Shown: positions 1 through 8,925 of the stretch, piece after piece | How the letters are laid out: each line of letters begins with the position of its first letter | Position numbering within the stretch: the first letter of the stretch is position 1 | Assembly: GCA_048268845.1 (NCBI GenBank) | Contig: JBLWUQ010000001.1 | Coordinates: 124,001-188,000 of the forward strand | From: Muriiphilus sp048268845 | Lineage (GTDB): Bacteria; Pseudomonadota; Alphaproteobacteria; Rhodobacterales; Rhodobacteraceae | Reading direction: 5' to 3' | DNA length: 64,000 nucleotides | Position numbers and translations under genes: made by a program | The notes under the pieces: model-generated | Databases searched by the model: none | Told to the model about the DNA's origin: nothing | The model's input: the letters and a program-made list of their open reading frames with translations, nothing else

Positions 1-779
1 ACAATGGACGAGCCATTCACCGCGGCCAGAAGATGCCCGATCAGCGAGGCCGACACACGTTCGTCGAACACCACCGGATAGGCTCCGGTCGGCGGTTTGC
101 GCGCACCCGCCCGCGCCGCGGCGCGTTCCCCGGCGATCCGCCCGATCTCCTCGACGCCGGGCAGATCGGCCTGAAACACCCGGCTTTCACCGTGATGATC
201 CCGCTCCATGTCCGCCCCGGTGCCGGAAATCGCCGCCAGCGATACCGCCCGGTTGCTGCGACCATAGCCACCAGAAAATCCGTTCGACGTAGCCAGATGG
301 ATCGCCTGCTTGCCATACCCGGCGGACGTGCCCTGAACCTGCGACACGCCCTCGACCGCCAGCGCCGCCGCCTCGGCCCGGCGCGCGTCATCTTCAAGCG
401 TGGCGGGGTCCGGCTCCGGCGACGGATCGGACAGCTCCAGCGCCGCCACATCCCAGTCGCGCGCGAACTGATCCGGGTCGGCCAGCCCGATCGTCGCATC
501 CTCAGGCGCCTCGCGCGCCATCGCCACGGCGCGTTCGGCCATCGTCGCGATCGTGGCATCCGAAATGTCCGAGGCCGAGACATTGGCCTGCCGTTTGCCG
601 ATCAGGACACGCAGCCCGATATCGACCCCCTCGGACCGCTCGGCATGTTCGAGCTTGCCTTTCAGCACGTCGATCGACAGCGAAGTGCCCCGCACCGCGA
701 GCGCATCGGCGGCGTCAGCCCCGGCGCGTTTCGCGGCGGACAAAAGGCGGTCAGTCAGGGTTTCGAGCGTATCGGGCAT
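1..779 (-). CDS. pmbA: TldE/PmbA-family metalloprotease subunit, 5' part only
   Basis: The minus-strand frame begins at an ATG at 779 and runs open off the left edge, so about 259 N-terminal residues are visible and the C-terminus is missing. The translation begins MPDTLETLTDRLLSAAKRAG and contains GVDIGLRVLIGKRQANVSAS and FDERVSASLIGHLLAAVNGS, which are typical of the TldD/PmbA family. In that family TldE (PmbA) pairs with TldD in a cytoplasmic metalloprotease that trims peptides such as microcin precursors; TldD supplies the zinc site. A GAGGA Shine-Dalgarno lies six bases before the ATG. The gene is divergent from the crotonase-like gene at 920. The family call is firm; PmbA rather than TldD is judged from the N-terminal wording. 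Confidence 0.88.
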   Translation of the reverse strand, partial: MPDTLETLTDRLLSAAKRAGADAADALAVRGTSLSIDVLKGKLEHAERSEGVDIGLRVLIGKRQANVSASDISDATIATMAERAVAMAREAPEDATIGLADPDQFARDWDVAALELSDPSPEPDPATLEDDARRAEAAALAVEGVSQVQGTSAGYGKQAIHLATSNGFSGGYGRSNRAVSLAAISGTGADMERDHHGESRVFQADLPGVEEIGRIAGERAAARAGARKPPTGAYPVVFDERVSASLIGHLLAAVNGSSI

Positions 780-919
780 GGTGGTCCTCACATTTGTTCC
801 TGTCAGGTAGCGGCGCGCACGCCCTGCCGCAAGGGAGTGCGGGCTGGAACCCATCGCCTGCTTGCGCTAGCGATGGCGCAAACGAGACAACTGCCAACGG
901 GCTGGATCGGGACGCGACG

Positions 920-1531
920 ATGATCGACTGCAAGAAATCCGGCGGGCTATGGACCGCGACCATCAACCGCCCGGACAAGGCCAATTCGCTGACCAAGACG
1001 ATGCTCGAAGACCTTGCCGGTTTCGTCGAAGGCGCGGCGCGCGAGGCCCGCGCGCTGGTTCTGACCGGCACGGGCAAGGTGTTTTCCGCCGGCGCCGACC
1101 TTGACGAAGCCCGCGCCGGGCTGGCCACCGACGGGGTGTGGGAGCGGCTTTCCGGCGCCATCGCCGCCGCGCCCTGCCTGACCATCGCCGCCCTGAACGG
1201 CACGCTTGCCGGCGGTGCTTTCGGCATGGCGCTGGCCTGCGACATCCGCATCGCGGTGCCCGAGGCGAGATTTTTCTATCCGGTGATGAAGCTCGGCTTC
1301 CTGCCGCAGCCCTCCGACCCCAGGCGCATGACGGCGCTGATCGGCCCGGCGCGGTCCAAGATGATCCTTATGGCGGGCCAGAAGATCGCCGCCGACGAGG
1401 CGCTGGCATGGGGGCTGATCGACCGGATCGTGCCGCGCGAGGCGCTGGACGAGACGATTGCCACGCTCACCGCCGACGCGCTGGGGGCGACTGCCGAACA
1501 TGTCGCGGGAATCAAGGCGCTGGTCGGGTAG
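920..1531 (+). CDS. Enoyl-CoA hydratase/isomerase-family protein without the catalytic glutamates
   Basis: This 203-residue protein has the crotonase fold: the oxyanion-hole segment GKVFSAGADLDEA and the core NGTLAGGAFGMALACD are clear. It is shorter than the usual 255-260 residues, lacking most of the C-terminal helical part. Aligned by eye with mammalian enoyl-CoA hydratase, the first catalytic Glu (GGGCELAMMCD) is replaced by Gly (GGAFGMALACD), and the second (QPEILLG) by Val (YPVMKLG). Hydration chemistry is therefore unlikely, and the substrate cannot be named. The ATG at 920 gives a normal family N-terminus with a weak GGGACG Shine-Dalgarno; the frame stays open further upstream but without family resemblance. 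The next gene starts 35 bp downstream on the same strand. Confidence 0.8.
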   Translation: MIDCKKSGGLWTATINRPDKANSLTKTMLEDLAGFVEGAAREARALVLTGTGKVFSAGADLDEARAGLATDGVWERLSGAIAAAPCLTIAALNGTLAGGAFGMALACDIRIAVPEARFFYPVMKLGFLPQPSDPRRMTALIGPARSKMILMAGQKIAADEALAWGLIDRIVPREALDETIATLTADALGATAEHVAGIKALVG

Positions 1532-1566
1532 CGTCCCGCCATCGACCGCAACCGGATGGAGCGAGC

Positions 1567-2751
1567 ATGACCAAGACAGCACTGGTGATCGGGGCGGGGC
1601 CTGCCGGGCTGATGGCGGCGGGCGAACTGGCGCGCGCCGGGCTGTCGGTCATCGTCGCCGAAGCCAAGCCGTCGGTCGGACGCAAGCTGTTGATGGCCGG
1701 AAAATCCGGCCTGAACCTGACCAAGGATGAACCGCTCGCCGTGTTTCAGTCGGCCTATACCGGCAGCGCCGCGCCAATGGTGAAGGCGGCTGTTGCCGAC
1801 TTCGGCCCCGTCGAGGTGGCGGATTGGGCGCGCGACCTGGGGCAAGCGGTGTTCACCGGCACCTCGGGCCGGGTTTTTCCGAAAACCATGAAAGCCTCGC
1901 CGCTGCTGCGAGCATGGCTGGGCGACCTCGCGGAACTGGGTGTCGCGTTTCGCACCCGCTGGCGCTGGACCGGGTTCGAGGGTGAAACGCTGGCTTTCGA
2001 CACGCCGGACGGGCGGCAACAGATGGCGCCCGATGTCACTGTTCTGGCGCTGGGCGGCGCAAGCTGGGCGCGGCTGGGGTCGGACGGGGCGTGGGCCGAC
2101 TGGCTTGCGGAAAAAGGCGTCGACCTCGCGCCGTTCCAGCCGGCCAATGCAGGGCTCGCGGTCGACTGGTCGCCGCATATGGCCCGGCAGTTCGGATCGC
2201 CGGTCAAGGCCGTCCGGCTGACGGCGGGCGATGTGTCGCTTCGCGGTGAGTTCGTGATCTCGGCGCGCGGGCTCGAGGGCAGCGCGATCTATGCCGTCAC
2301 GAAACCCCTGCGCGGTAGCGCGCCGCTACTGCTCGACCTCTGCCCGGATTGGGACGAGGCCGAAGTCGCCACGCGCCTCGCCCGCCCGCGCGGCAAGGCG
2401 ACGGTCGCGGCGCACCTGCGCAAGACGCTTCGCCTCGACCCGGCGCGGCTGGCGCTGTTGATGGAGTTCGGTCGCCCGCTGCCCGAAGGTGCCGCGCTTG
2501 CCACGCTGATCAAGGCGCTGCCTGTCCGTCACACCGGGTTTCGTCCGCTGGACGAGGCGATTTCGACCGCTGGCGGCATCACCACAAGCGCGCTCGACGG
2601 CTACATGCTGCGCGCCTGTCCCGGTGTCTTCGCCGCTGGCGAGATGCTTGATTGGGAGGCGCCGACCGGCGGCTATCTGATTACCGGCTGCCTTGCGACC
2701 GGGCGCGCGGCGGGTCGCGCGGCGGCGGATAGGGTTCAGTCACGCGGCTGA
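1567..2751 (+). CDS. HI0933/YhiN-like FAD-dependent oxidoreductase
   Basis: The 394-residue flavoprotein opens with a dinucleotide-binding motif, VIGAGPAGLMAAGELARAG, followed by GRKLLMAGKSGLNLT, which is diagnostic of the HI0933-like family (BaiN/YhiN relatives). The C-terminal FAD-closing segment is present as TTSALDGYMLRACPGVFAAGEMLDWEAPTGGY written in two pieces: the GEMLD turn and the TGGYLITGCLATG tail. The physiological substrate of this family is not settled, so no reaction is assigned. The start at 1567 puts the Rossmann motif five residues from the N-terminus, as in the family. It lies 35 bp behind the crotonase-like gene and converges with the GST gene, 5 bp away. Confidence 0.85.
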   Translation: MTKTALVIGAGPAGLMAAGELARAGLSVIVAEAKPSVGRKLLMAGKSGLNLTKDEPLAVFQSAYTGSAAPMVKAAVADFGPVEVADWARDLGQAVFTGTSGRVFPKTMKASPLLRAWLGDLAELGVAFRTRWRWTGFEGETLAFDTPDGRQQMAPDVTVLALGGASWARLGSDGAWADWLAEKGVDLAPFQPANAGLAVDWSPHMARQFGSPVKAVRLTAGDVSLRGEFVISARGLEGSAIYAVTKPLRGSAPLLLDLCPDWDEAEVATRLARPRGKATVAAHLRKTLRLDPARLALLMEFGRPLPEGAALATLIKALPVRHTGFRPLDEAISTAGGITTSALDGYMLRACPGVFAAGEMLDWEAPTGGYLITGCLATGRAAGRAAADRVQSRG

Positions 2752-2756
2752 CCCCG

Positions 2757-3347
2757 TCACCCCAGCGCGCGCACCCGCTTGAACGCCTCGCGATCGCGCA
2801 TCCGCTTGGCATAGGCGTTGAATTTCTCGTTCTCCAACGGAAACTTCGCCGCGAAGGCCCAGTTGGCACAATGCGCAGCCAGAATGTCGGGCACGGTCAT
2901 CTTGTCGCCCATCAGAAACGGCCCCTCGCCCATCCGCCGCATCAATTCGTCGACGCTGCGCGCGAACTCCCATTTCAGCGAGTCCTTCACACCGGGAACA
3001 CGTTTTTCCTCAGGCAGAATGAAGCTGTGGCGCGCGGCGGTCCAGAGCGTGCCGTCAAGCTCGTCATTCACGAAATGGGTGAAGCCATCCTGCCGCGCAC
3101 GCTCGATCGTGCCGCAGGGGAAGGTGAAATTGCCATGCTTGTCCGCCAGATACTGCATGATCGCTGCCGAATCGGTCAGCGCCTCGCCATCGACCAGCAG
3201 CACCGGCACCTTGCCCGCAGGGTTGTGCTTCAATGTCTCGCTGGTGCGCGGCTTGGATTTGACGTGCTCGTAGGGCAGGCCAAGTTCCTCGAGCATCCAG
3301 AGCACCCGAAACGCCCGTGTGTCGATTGGTCCGATAAGTGTGTACAT
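2757..3347 (-). CDS. Glutathione S-transferase family protein
   Basis: This 196-residue protein has the thioredoxin-like GST N-domain (MYTLIGPIDTRAFRVLWMLEE, then NPAGKVPVLLVDGEALTDSAAI, where the cis-Pro VPVL and the SAAI turn bind glutathione) and an all-helical C-domain. The open frame extends 17 codons further upstream, but the ATG at 3347 matches GST N-termini and has an AGGA Shine-Dalgarno in the right place. It is the last gene of the minus-strand run DUF3576-leuS-holA-GST. Its substrate is unknown. Confidence 0.85.
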   Translation of the reverse strand: MYTLIGPIDTRAFRVLWMLEELGLPYEHVKSKPRTSETLKHNPAGKVPVLLVDGEALTDSAAIMQYLADKHGNFTFPCGTIERARQDGFTHFVNDELDGTLWTAARHSFILPEEKRVPGVKDSLKWEFARSVDELMRRMGEGPFLMGDKMTVPDILAAHCANWAFAAKFPLENEKFNAYAKRMRDREAFKRVRALG

Positions 3348-3406
3348 GCGATCCTCCCCGTATGCGGCGATAGGATCAGAGCGCCGATCACGCGGCAACA
3401 GTGACG

Positions 3407-4429
3407 TCAGGTTCTGGGCATGCGCGCCAGACGGATCAGCGCCCGCTCGACCAGCGCCATCTGCGGCACCCGTGCGCTTGACCGCAGCGTGAGGTCGGTG
3501 TCCACGATCAGTTCCAGCGCCGTTTCCAGCCGGTTCGCGCCCCAGTTCTGCGCCTGTCGGATCATCCGGTCGCGCGACTTGAAATGCACCGGCGGGCGCA
3601 TCCGCGCGATGCCCTGCGCTGCGCCGCCGGGGTCGGAGGCGGCGGCAAAGAGCGTTCGGAAATGCCGGGTCGCGGCGATGCAGAGCGCCACCGGCTGCAC
3701 CCCCTGCGCCTCGAGCCGCGTCAGAAGCGGGCCAAGTTCGCCCGCCCGACCCTCGGCGGCGGCGTGCAGCACCTCGTCGGTATCGGCCTCGGTCGAGGCG
3801 GGGGCGACGGCGAGCACATCGGCGGGCGTCACCGGCGCAGCCTCGCCCAGCATGTAAAGCGACAGTTTCTCGATCGTTTGGCGGAAATCACCGGGGTCGA
3901 GCGCGCGCGAAAGCCCGAGAATGTCGGTCATCGCCTCGGGGTCGATCCGGTCAAGCCCGGCCTTCGCAAGATCGGCCTCGATCTCGGCCTTGGTCGGCGG
4001 ATCGTCGTAGATCGCGACGGCATAGGCGTTCTTGTGCCCCTCGAAATACTTGCGCAGCGCCGAACGCGGCGTGAGGCTGCCGGCGGTCACGATGACCGTC
4101 GCATCGCCGTCCTGCCAATCGTCCAGCGCCGTATTGATCGTCTTGGCCAGCGTATCGCTCGCCTCGTCCACGAAGGCGACACGCGGGCCGGGGAAAAACC
4201 CCTGCGCCTTGATCGCATCGGTCAGGAGCGCCGGGTCCTTGCGCAACTCGCTGGCCGGAATCCGCGCCAGGCGCATTTCCTCTTCGCCTTGCGGTCCGAC
4301 CAGATTGGCGATCAACTCCTGCCGCTTCAGCGCCACCCGCATCGCGTCGCCGCCGTAGATCAGAACCCCGGTGCGCCCCGGATCGGGTTTCGCGAAAAAT
4401 CGCGGGGCGTCGCGGGGGCCGAGTTTCAT
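3407..4429 (-). CDS. holA: DNA polymerase III subunit delta
   Basis: The 340-residue protein begins MKLGPRDAPRFFAKPDPGRT and has the HolA pattern: an early GVLIYGGDAMRVALKRQELI nucleotide-binding-fold entry without a working Walker A, then helical domains including LGLSRALDPGDFRQTIEKLS and a collar domain. HolA is the clamp-loader subunit that opens the beta sliding clamp. It starts only three bases after the leuS stop codon, so the two are almost certainly co-transcribed and possibly translationally coupled. In related Rhodobacterales I recall lptE sitting between these two genes; no room for it exists here. Confidence 0.92.
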   Translation of the reverse strand: MKLGPRDAPRFFAKPDPGRTGVLIYGGDAMRVALKRQELIANLVGPQGEEEMRLARIPASELRKDPALLTDAIKAQGFFPGPRVAFVDEASDTLAKTINTALDDWQDGDATVIVTAGSLTPRSALRKYFEGHKNAYAVAIYDDPPTKAEIEADLAKAGLDRIDPEAMTDILGLSRALDPGDFRQTIEKLSLYMLGEAAPVTPADVLAVAPASTEADTDEVLHAAAEGRAGELGPLLTRLEAQGVQPVALCIAATRHFRTLFAAASDPGGAAQGIARMRPPVHFKSRDRMIRQAQNWGANRLETALELIVDTDLTLRSSARVPQMALVERALIRLARMPRT

Positions 4430-4432
4430 CGC

Positions 4433-6979
4433 CTAGGCCACCACGTTGATGACCCGGCCCGGCACCACGATCACCTTTTTCGGCGGTTTGCCGTCCAGTG
4501 CGCGCTGAACCCCGGCGGTGGCCATCGCCAGCGCCTCGACCTCGTCCTTGGGCATATCCTTGGGCACGGTGATCTCGTCGCGTCGCTTGCCGTTCACCTG
4601 GATCGGCAACGTCACGGTATCGTCGATCAGCATTGCCGGATCGGCCTTCGGCCAGTCCGCATTGGCAACCAGCCCCTCGCCGCCCAGCCGCTCCCAGATC
4701 TCTTCGGCCAGATGCGGCGTCATCGGTGACATGAGCTGCGCCATGACCCGCATAGCGGCCTGTTTCGCCTCGGCCCCGGCCTTGGATTTCTGGATCGTGT
4801 TGGCGAAGGCATAGAGCTTGGCAATCGACGAGTTGAACTGAAACCCCTCGATTCCCGCCGTCACCTCGGCGACTGCCTTGTGCGTCGCGCGCAACAACTC
4901 GTCGTCACCCTCGCCCGCACCAGTCATCCCGGCGATCTCGTCGGCCATGCGCCAGACCCGTGAAAGGTGCTTGGAAGCAGCCTCGGCGCCCGCTGCGGTC
5001 CATTCAACGTCCCGTTCGGGCGGCGAATCGGACATCACGAACCAGCGCGCGGTGTCGGCGCCGTAGTCGCGGATGATGTCCTCGGGGTCGACGACGTTCT
5101 TTTTCGACTTCGACATCTTGGCCGAGGGAATCACCTCGACCGCCTCGCCGGTCGCGCCAAGTCGCGCGCCCGATTCGGTGACTTCGACATCCTCGGGGAA
5201 GTGATAGACCGGGCGGTCATGCTCGTCGCGGGTGACATAGATCGCGTGCGTCACCATGCCCTGGGTGAACAGCGCGTCGAACGGCTCGATCGCTTTCTTC
5301 GGCAGATGGCCGCAGATGTGCATCGCGCGGGCGAAGAAGCGCGAATAGAGCAGATGCAGGATCGCGTGTTCGACGCCGCCGATATACTGGTCGACGTTCA
5401 TCCAGTAGTCGACATCCTCGGCCACCGTGGGCGTGTCGGCATGGGGCGCGGTGAAGCGGGCGAAATACCACGACGAATCGACGAAGGTATCCATCGTGTC
5501 GGTCTCGCGCCGGGCCGGCTTGCCGCATTTCGGGCAGTCGGTCGCGGCCCAGGTCGGATGCCGGTCGAGCGGATTTCCCGGCTGGTCGAAGCTGACATCG
5601 TCGGGCAGGCGGACCGGCAGGTTTTCCTTCTTCTCCGGCACGACGCCGCAGGCCTCGCAATGCACCACGGGAATCGGGCAACCCCAGTAGCGCTGGCGCG
5701 AAAGCCCCCAGTCGCGCAGGCGGTATTGGGTGACGCCTTTGCCCCAGCCCTGCTTCTCGGCAAAGTCGATGGTGGCCTCGATAGCTTCTTCGCCGGTCGC
5801 CTCGTCGATCCCGGTGAAGTGGTCGACCCATTTCACCTTGTCGGTCTTCGGCGGCACGAAGGCGTCGTTCGCCACCGGCGCAGGGTTTTCCAGTGCAAAG
5901 AAGGTGTCGATCACCGGCAGATCGTATTTCCGGCAGAAATCCAGGTCGCGCTGGTCATGCGCCGGGCAGCCGAAGATCGCGCCGGTGCCGTAGTCCATCA
6001 GGATGAAGTTGGCGATCCAGACCGGCATCTCCCACGACGCATCCAGCGGATGCTTCACCCGAATCCCCGTGTCCATCCCCAGCTTTTCCGCCGTCTCGAT
6101 AGCCTCGGCGGTGGTGCCGCCCTTGCGGCATCGCGCCATGAACGCGGCGATCTCGGGGTTTTCGGCCTCGAGCGCCTTCGCAATCGGGTGGTCGGGCGAA
6201 ATGCCGATGAAGCTTGCCCCCATCAGCGTGTCGGGGCGTGTGGTGAAGACCTCGATCGCCTCGCCGCCATCCACCCGGTCAAAACCGAATCGCAACCCGC
6301 GCGACTTGCCGATCCAGTTCGCCTGCATCAGCCGCACCTTGTCAGGCCAGTTTTCCAGCCCGTCCAGCGCTTCGAGCAGTTCCTCGGAGAAATCCGAGAT
6401 CTTGAAGAACCACTGCGTCAGCTCGCGCCGTTCCACCTCGGCACCCGAGCGCCAGCCCTTGCCGTCGATCACCTGTTCGTTGGCCAGCACGGTCATGTCG
6501 ACCGGGTCCCAGTTCACCACCGCGTTCTTGCGATAGACCAGACCCTTTTCCATGAAGTCGATGAACATCGCCTGCTGCTGGCCGTAATATTCCGGATCAC
6601 ACGTGGCGAACATCCGGCTCCAGTCCAGCCCGAAGCCCAGCGGCTTCATCTGCGCAACCATCGTGTCGATGTTGTCATAGGTCCACGTCTTGGGATGCCC
6701 GCCGCTCGCCATCGCGGCGTTTTCCGCCGGCATCCCGAAGGCGTCGAAACCCATCGGGTGCAGCACGTTGTGGCCGGTCGCCAGCTTGTAGCGCGCGACC
6801 ACGTCGCCCATCGTGTAGTTGCGCACATGCCCGATATGGATGCGCCCCGACGGATAGGGAAACATCTCGAGCACATAATACTTCGGCTTGGCCGGATCAC
6901 GGACGGCCCGGAATGTGCCGGCCTCGTCCCAGGCTTGCTGCCATTTCGGCTCGATATTGCGCGCGTCGTAACGGGACAT
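4433..6979 (-). CDS. leuS: Leucyl-tRNA synthetase
   Basis: This 848-residue class I aminoacyl-tRNA synthetase charges tRNA-Leu. The HIGH motif is at residues 48-51 (PSGRIHIGHVRN) and KMSKS at about 621-625 (SAKMSKSKKN), with the CP1 editing insertion between them and a zinc-binding segment with CEACG and CPKCG knuckles. The C-terminal anticodon-binding and LeuS-specific domains are present (VNGKRRDEITVP). Length is normal. The gene follows the DUF3576 lipoprotein gene after 84 bp; that gap holds an 8-bp GC-rich hairpin. Confidence 0.97.
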   Translation of the reverse strand: MSRYDARNIEPKWQQAWDEAGTFRAVRDPAKPKYYVLEMFPYPSGRIHIGHVRNYTMGDVVARYKLATGHNVLHPMGFDAFGMPAENAAMASGGHPKTWTYDNIDTMVAQMKPLGFGLDWSRMFATCDPEYYGQQQAMFIDFMEKGLVYRKNAVVNWDPVDMTVLANEQVIDGKGWRSGAEVERRELTQWFFKISDFSEELLEALDGLENWPDKVRLMQANWIGKSRGLRFGFDRVDGGEAIEVFTTRPDTLMGASFIGISPDHPIAKALEAENPEIAAFMARCRKGGTTAEAIETAEKLGMDTGIRVKHPLDASWEMPVWIANFILMDYGTGAIFGCPAHDQRDLDFCRKYDLPVIDTFFALENPAPVANDAFVPPKTDKVKWVDHFTGIDEATGEEAIEATIDFAEKQGWGKGVTQYRLRDWGLSRQRYWGCPIPVVHCEACGVVPEKKENLPVRLPDDVSFDQPGNPLDRHPTWAATDCPKCGKPARRETDTMDTFVDSSWYFARFTAPHADTPTVAEDVDYWMNVDQYIGGVEHAILHLLYSRFFARAMHICGHLPKKAIEPFDALFTQGMVTHAIYVTRDEHDRPVYHFPEDVEVTESGARLGATGEAVEVIPSAKMSKSKKNVVDPEDIIRDYGADTARWFVMSDSPPERDVEWTAAGAEAASKHLSRVWRMADEIAGMTGAGEGDDELLRATHKAVAEVTAGIEGFQFNSSIAKLYAFANTIQKSKAGAEAKQAAMRVMAQLMSPMTPHLAEEIWERLGGEGLVANADWPKADPAMLIDDTVTLPIQVNGKRRDEITVPKDMPKDEVEALAMATAGVQRALDGKPPKKVIVVPGRVINVVA

Positions 6980-7004
6980 GGGGTCGGTCCTTGGGAAATG
7001 AGAA

Positions 7005-7024
7005 CGCCGGGCGTTGGCCCGGCG
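7005..7024 (-). other. GC-rich hairpin in the leuS leader
   Basis: The arms CGCCGGGC (7005-7012) and GCCCGGCG (7017-7024) form a perfect 8-bp stem around a four-base loop, between the DUF3576 stop and the leuS start on the minus strand. There is no U-tract after it, so it is not a normal intrinsic terminator. It could dampen read-through into leuS or be a processing site; the role is not shown. Confidence 0.45.
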
Positions 7025-7063
7025 CTGGTTTAATCTGACGAAAGGAAAGGGTCCAGTCCCGCG

Positions 7064-7567
7064 CTAGAGGCTGCGGTCCTGAATCCGAAGCTGGCGTGCG
7101 CGGGCGAGAATCGCGTCTTCGACCGCGTGGGCGGTTTCGGCCGAGACCGCACCGCCGCCCTGCGTCTGCAGCGCCACCTCGATCGAGCGCGCGTCCAGCG
7201 CCGGGTCGCGCACGAAGACCGTCGCCTTGTAGGCGCGCCCGCCGCCCGGAGGCGTGCCGTAGCCGAAGGCGATGACGCCGGTGAACGGGTCTGCGGCCTG
7301 AAGCGGCAGGAAGTTCAAGACGTCCAGCGCCGCGTTCCACAGATACTTGTTGACCTCGACAGTGGTGTTGGGGTCGTCGCGATCCGTGAACAGGTCCCAG
7401 ATGGTTTCCCGCTCCGGCTTGGCGCGTTCGCGCTGCGGGCGTTCGGCGTTGGCCGGTGCCTCCGTGCTGGTGCCGCCGAAAAGATTGCCGAAACCGCCGC
7501 TGCAACCCGGCAATGCCAGAAGCCCGGCGAAGATGACGGCCATGGTTGTGGTCTGCCCGATGCGCAT
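7064..7567 (-). CDS. DUF3576 lipoprotein
   Basis: This 167-residue protein starts with a lipoprotein signal, MRIGQTTTMAVIFAGLLALPGC, whose lipobox cysteine is at residue 22. A low-complexity linker rich in Pro/Glu/Arg follows, then a conserved domain (WDLFTDRDDPNTTVEVNKYLW, FLPLQAADPFTGVIAFGYGT). It matches my recollection of DUF3576 proteins, which sit directly upstream of leuS in many alphaproteobacteria. The ATG at 7567 is preferred over an in-frame TTG at 7588 because it gives the cleaner signal peptide. It should be lipidated and periplasm-facing; its function is unknown. Confidence 0.83.
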   Translation of the reverse strand: MRIGQTTTMAVIFAGLLALPGCSGGFGNLFGGTSTEAPANAERPQRERAKPERETIWDLFTDRDDPNTTVEVNKYLWNAALDVLNFLPLQAADPFTGVIAFGYGTPPGGGRAYKATVFVRDPALDARSIEVALQTQGGGAVSAETAHAVEDAILARARQLRIQDRSL

Positions 7568-7819
7568 AAGAATGCCCCGCTCGTCCAAGTTCAGTCCCTA
7601 AGTAACCAAGGGCAATAGTCCGGGCAAGCGATTTCCCACCACAGCCGTTGGGGGATTCGCCGGTGCGCCTACCAGATGTGCCGTATAAAGATGAATCGCC
7701 TCAGCTATTTGGGGTGTCACGGGCGGACTGTGGCATAGCTGCACCATTACGACCCACAATCGCCACGCCCCGTCTGGATCGCTTGCAATGATCCGGTGAA
7801 AGCGAGAAGAAACAGCATA

Positions 7820-7845
7820 CTCAATTCGGATTCCCCTGAATTGAG
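7820..7845 (+). promoter_or_regulatory. Inverted repeat in the porin leader
   Basis: CTCAATTC (7820-7827) and GAATTGAG (7838-7845) form a perfect 8-bp inverted repeat with a ten-base spacer, ending 29 bases before the porin ATG. It may be a repressor operator or a 5'-UTR stem-loop that stabilises an abundant porin message. The rest of the 307-bp gap (7568-7874) holds no gene I can support and no well-spaced -35/-10 pair. A GAGGGA Shine-Dalgarno precedes the porin start. Confidence 0.5.
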
Positions 7846-7874
7846 GTAGACCTTTAGAAAACGAGGGAACCGAA

Positions 7875-8819
7875 ATGAAAAAGATTCTTCTTGCTTCGAC
7901 GATGCTGGTGGGTACCGCCGGTTTCGCCGCTGCTGACAACGCAAACTTCACCTGGTCGGGTTCGGCCTATGCCGGCATGGCCTGGGCTTCGGGCATTGAC
8001 GAGAACGTAAACGGCCTGGACATCAACAACGACGGCGACACCACCGACACCGTCGCCGACTACCTGACCCCGGAAGTTACCGCTTCGTTCACCGCCGGTA
8101 TGAAGACCACCACCGACGGCGGCCTGGAAGCTGGCGCCAGCATCACCATCAAGGCGATGGGCGTGTCGATGGACAAGGACAACACCGACACCGGCTTCGG
8201 TGAGACGACCTGGAACGGCACCGGCTTCGTTCCGGAAAACACCATCTCGGCTGCCTCGGTCTACCTGAAGGGTGACTTCGGCAAGTTCGAAGTGGTCTAC
8301 GATCCCGATGGCGCCGGTGGCAACTTCTACGACGTGAACTTCAAGTACTCCAATACCTGGGGCGACTTCGGCGTCTCCGCCTTCTACACTGTCGCACCGA
8401 CCGACGGTGCAGGCGGTATGGGTGCCACCAACGGCGACATGGGTGCCAAGCTGACCTACACCATGGGCGACTACAAGGCCTACGCCGGCCTTGACTACGA
8501 CGCCTCGGACCCCGCTGGCGATCGGTTGAAGTACCTGTTCGGTGGTAGCGCGACGATGAGCGGCTTCACCATCGCACTCGACGCCGACTACGACACCCTC
8601 GGTGCAGGCGACTTCGACTGGAAAGCCTCGGCTTCCTACTCGTCCGGCCCGTACTCGATCGGTGCCTTCGTTCAGGACGACGATCCGGTCGACAACCTCG
8701 ACTACGGTGTGAACGCGGCCTACGACCTTGGTGGCGGTGTCGCGCTCGAAGGCCAGTACATCTACGACGACGACAGCGCCGGCTCGATCTTCGCCGTTGG
8801 CGTCAGCATGAAGTTCTGA
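7875..8819 (+). CDS. Outer-membrane porin (Rhodobacter porin type)
   Basis: The 314-residue protein has a signal peptide (MKKILLASTMLVGTAGFAAA, cleaved before DNANFTWSG) and then a barrel sequence with alternating hydrophobic residues, many Asp/Gly loops and no cysteine. It ends GVSMKF with the C-terminal Phe recognised by the BAM complex. This matches the general diffusion porins of Rhodobacter, which act as trimers in the outer membrane. Codon use is strongly biased toward C-ending codons, as expected for a very abundant protein. It is monocistronic: an intrinsic terminator follows at 8844. The leader contains an inverted repeat. Confidence 0.92.
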   Translation: MKKILLASTMLVGTAGFAAADNANFTWSGSAYAGMAWASGIDENVNGLDINNDGDTTDTVADYLTPEVTASFTAGMKTTTDGGLEAGASITIKAMGVSMDKDNTDTGFGETTWNGTGFVPENTISAASVYLKGDFGKFEVVYDPDGAGGNFYDVNFKYSNTWGDFGVSAFYTVAPTDGAGGMGATNGDMGAKLTYTMGDYKAYAGLDYDASDPAGDRLKYLFGGSATMSGFTIALDADYDTLGAGDFDWKASASYSSGPYSIGAFVQDDDPVDNLDYGVNAAYDLGGGVALEGQYIYDDDSAGSIFAVGVSMKF

Positions 8820-8843
8820 TCCCACTCAGGGATCTGATCGGGA

Positions 8844-8875
8844 AGAGCGGGCCTTGCGCCCGCTCTTTTCTTTTG
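8844..8875 (+). terminator. Intrinsic terminator of the porin gene
   Basis: AGAGCGGGC (8844-8852) pairs perfectly with GCCCGCTCT (8858-8866) across a five-base loop and is followed by the T-rich run TTTCTTTT. It lies 25 bases after the porin stop codon. Confidence 0.9.
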
Positions 8876-8925
8876 GGGCGTCCTCGGCCTAGAACAGGGC
8901 AGGTTCACCCCAGGCCGGAGGCACC

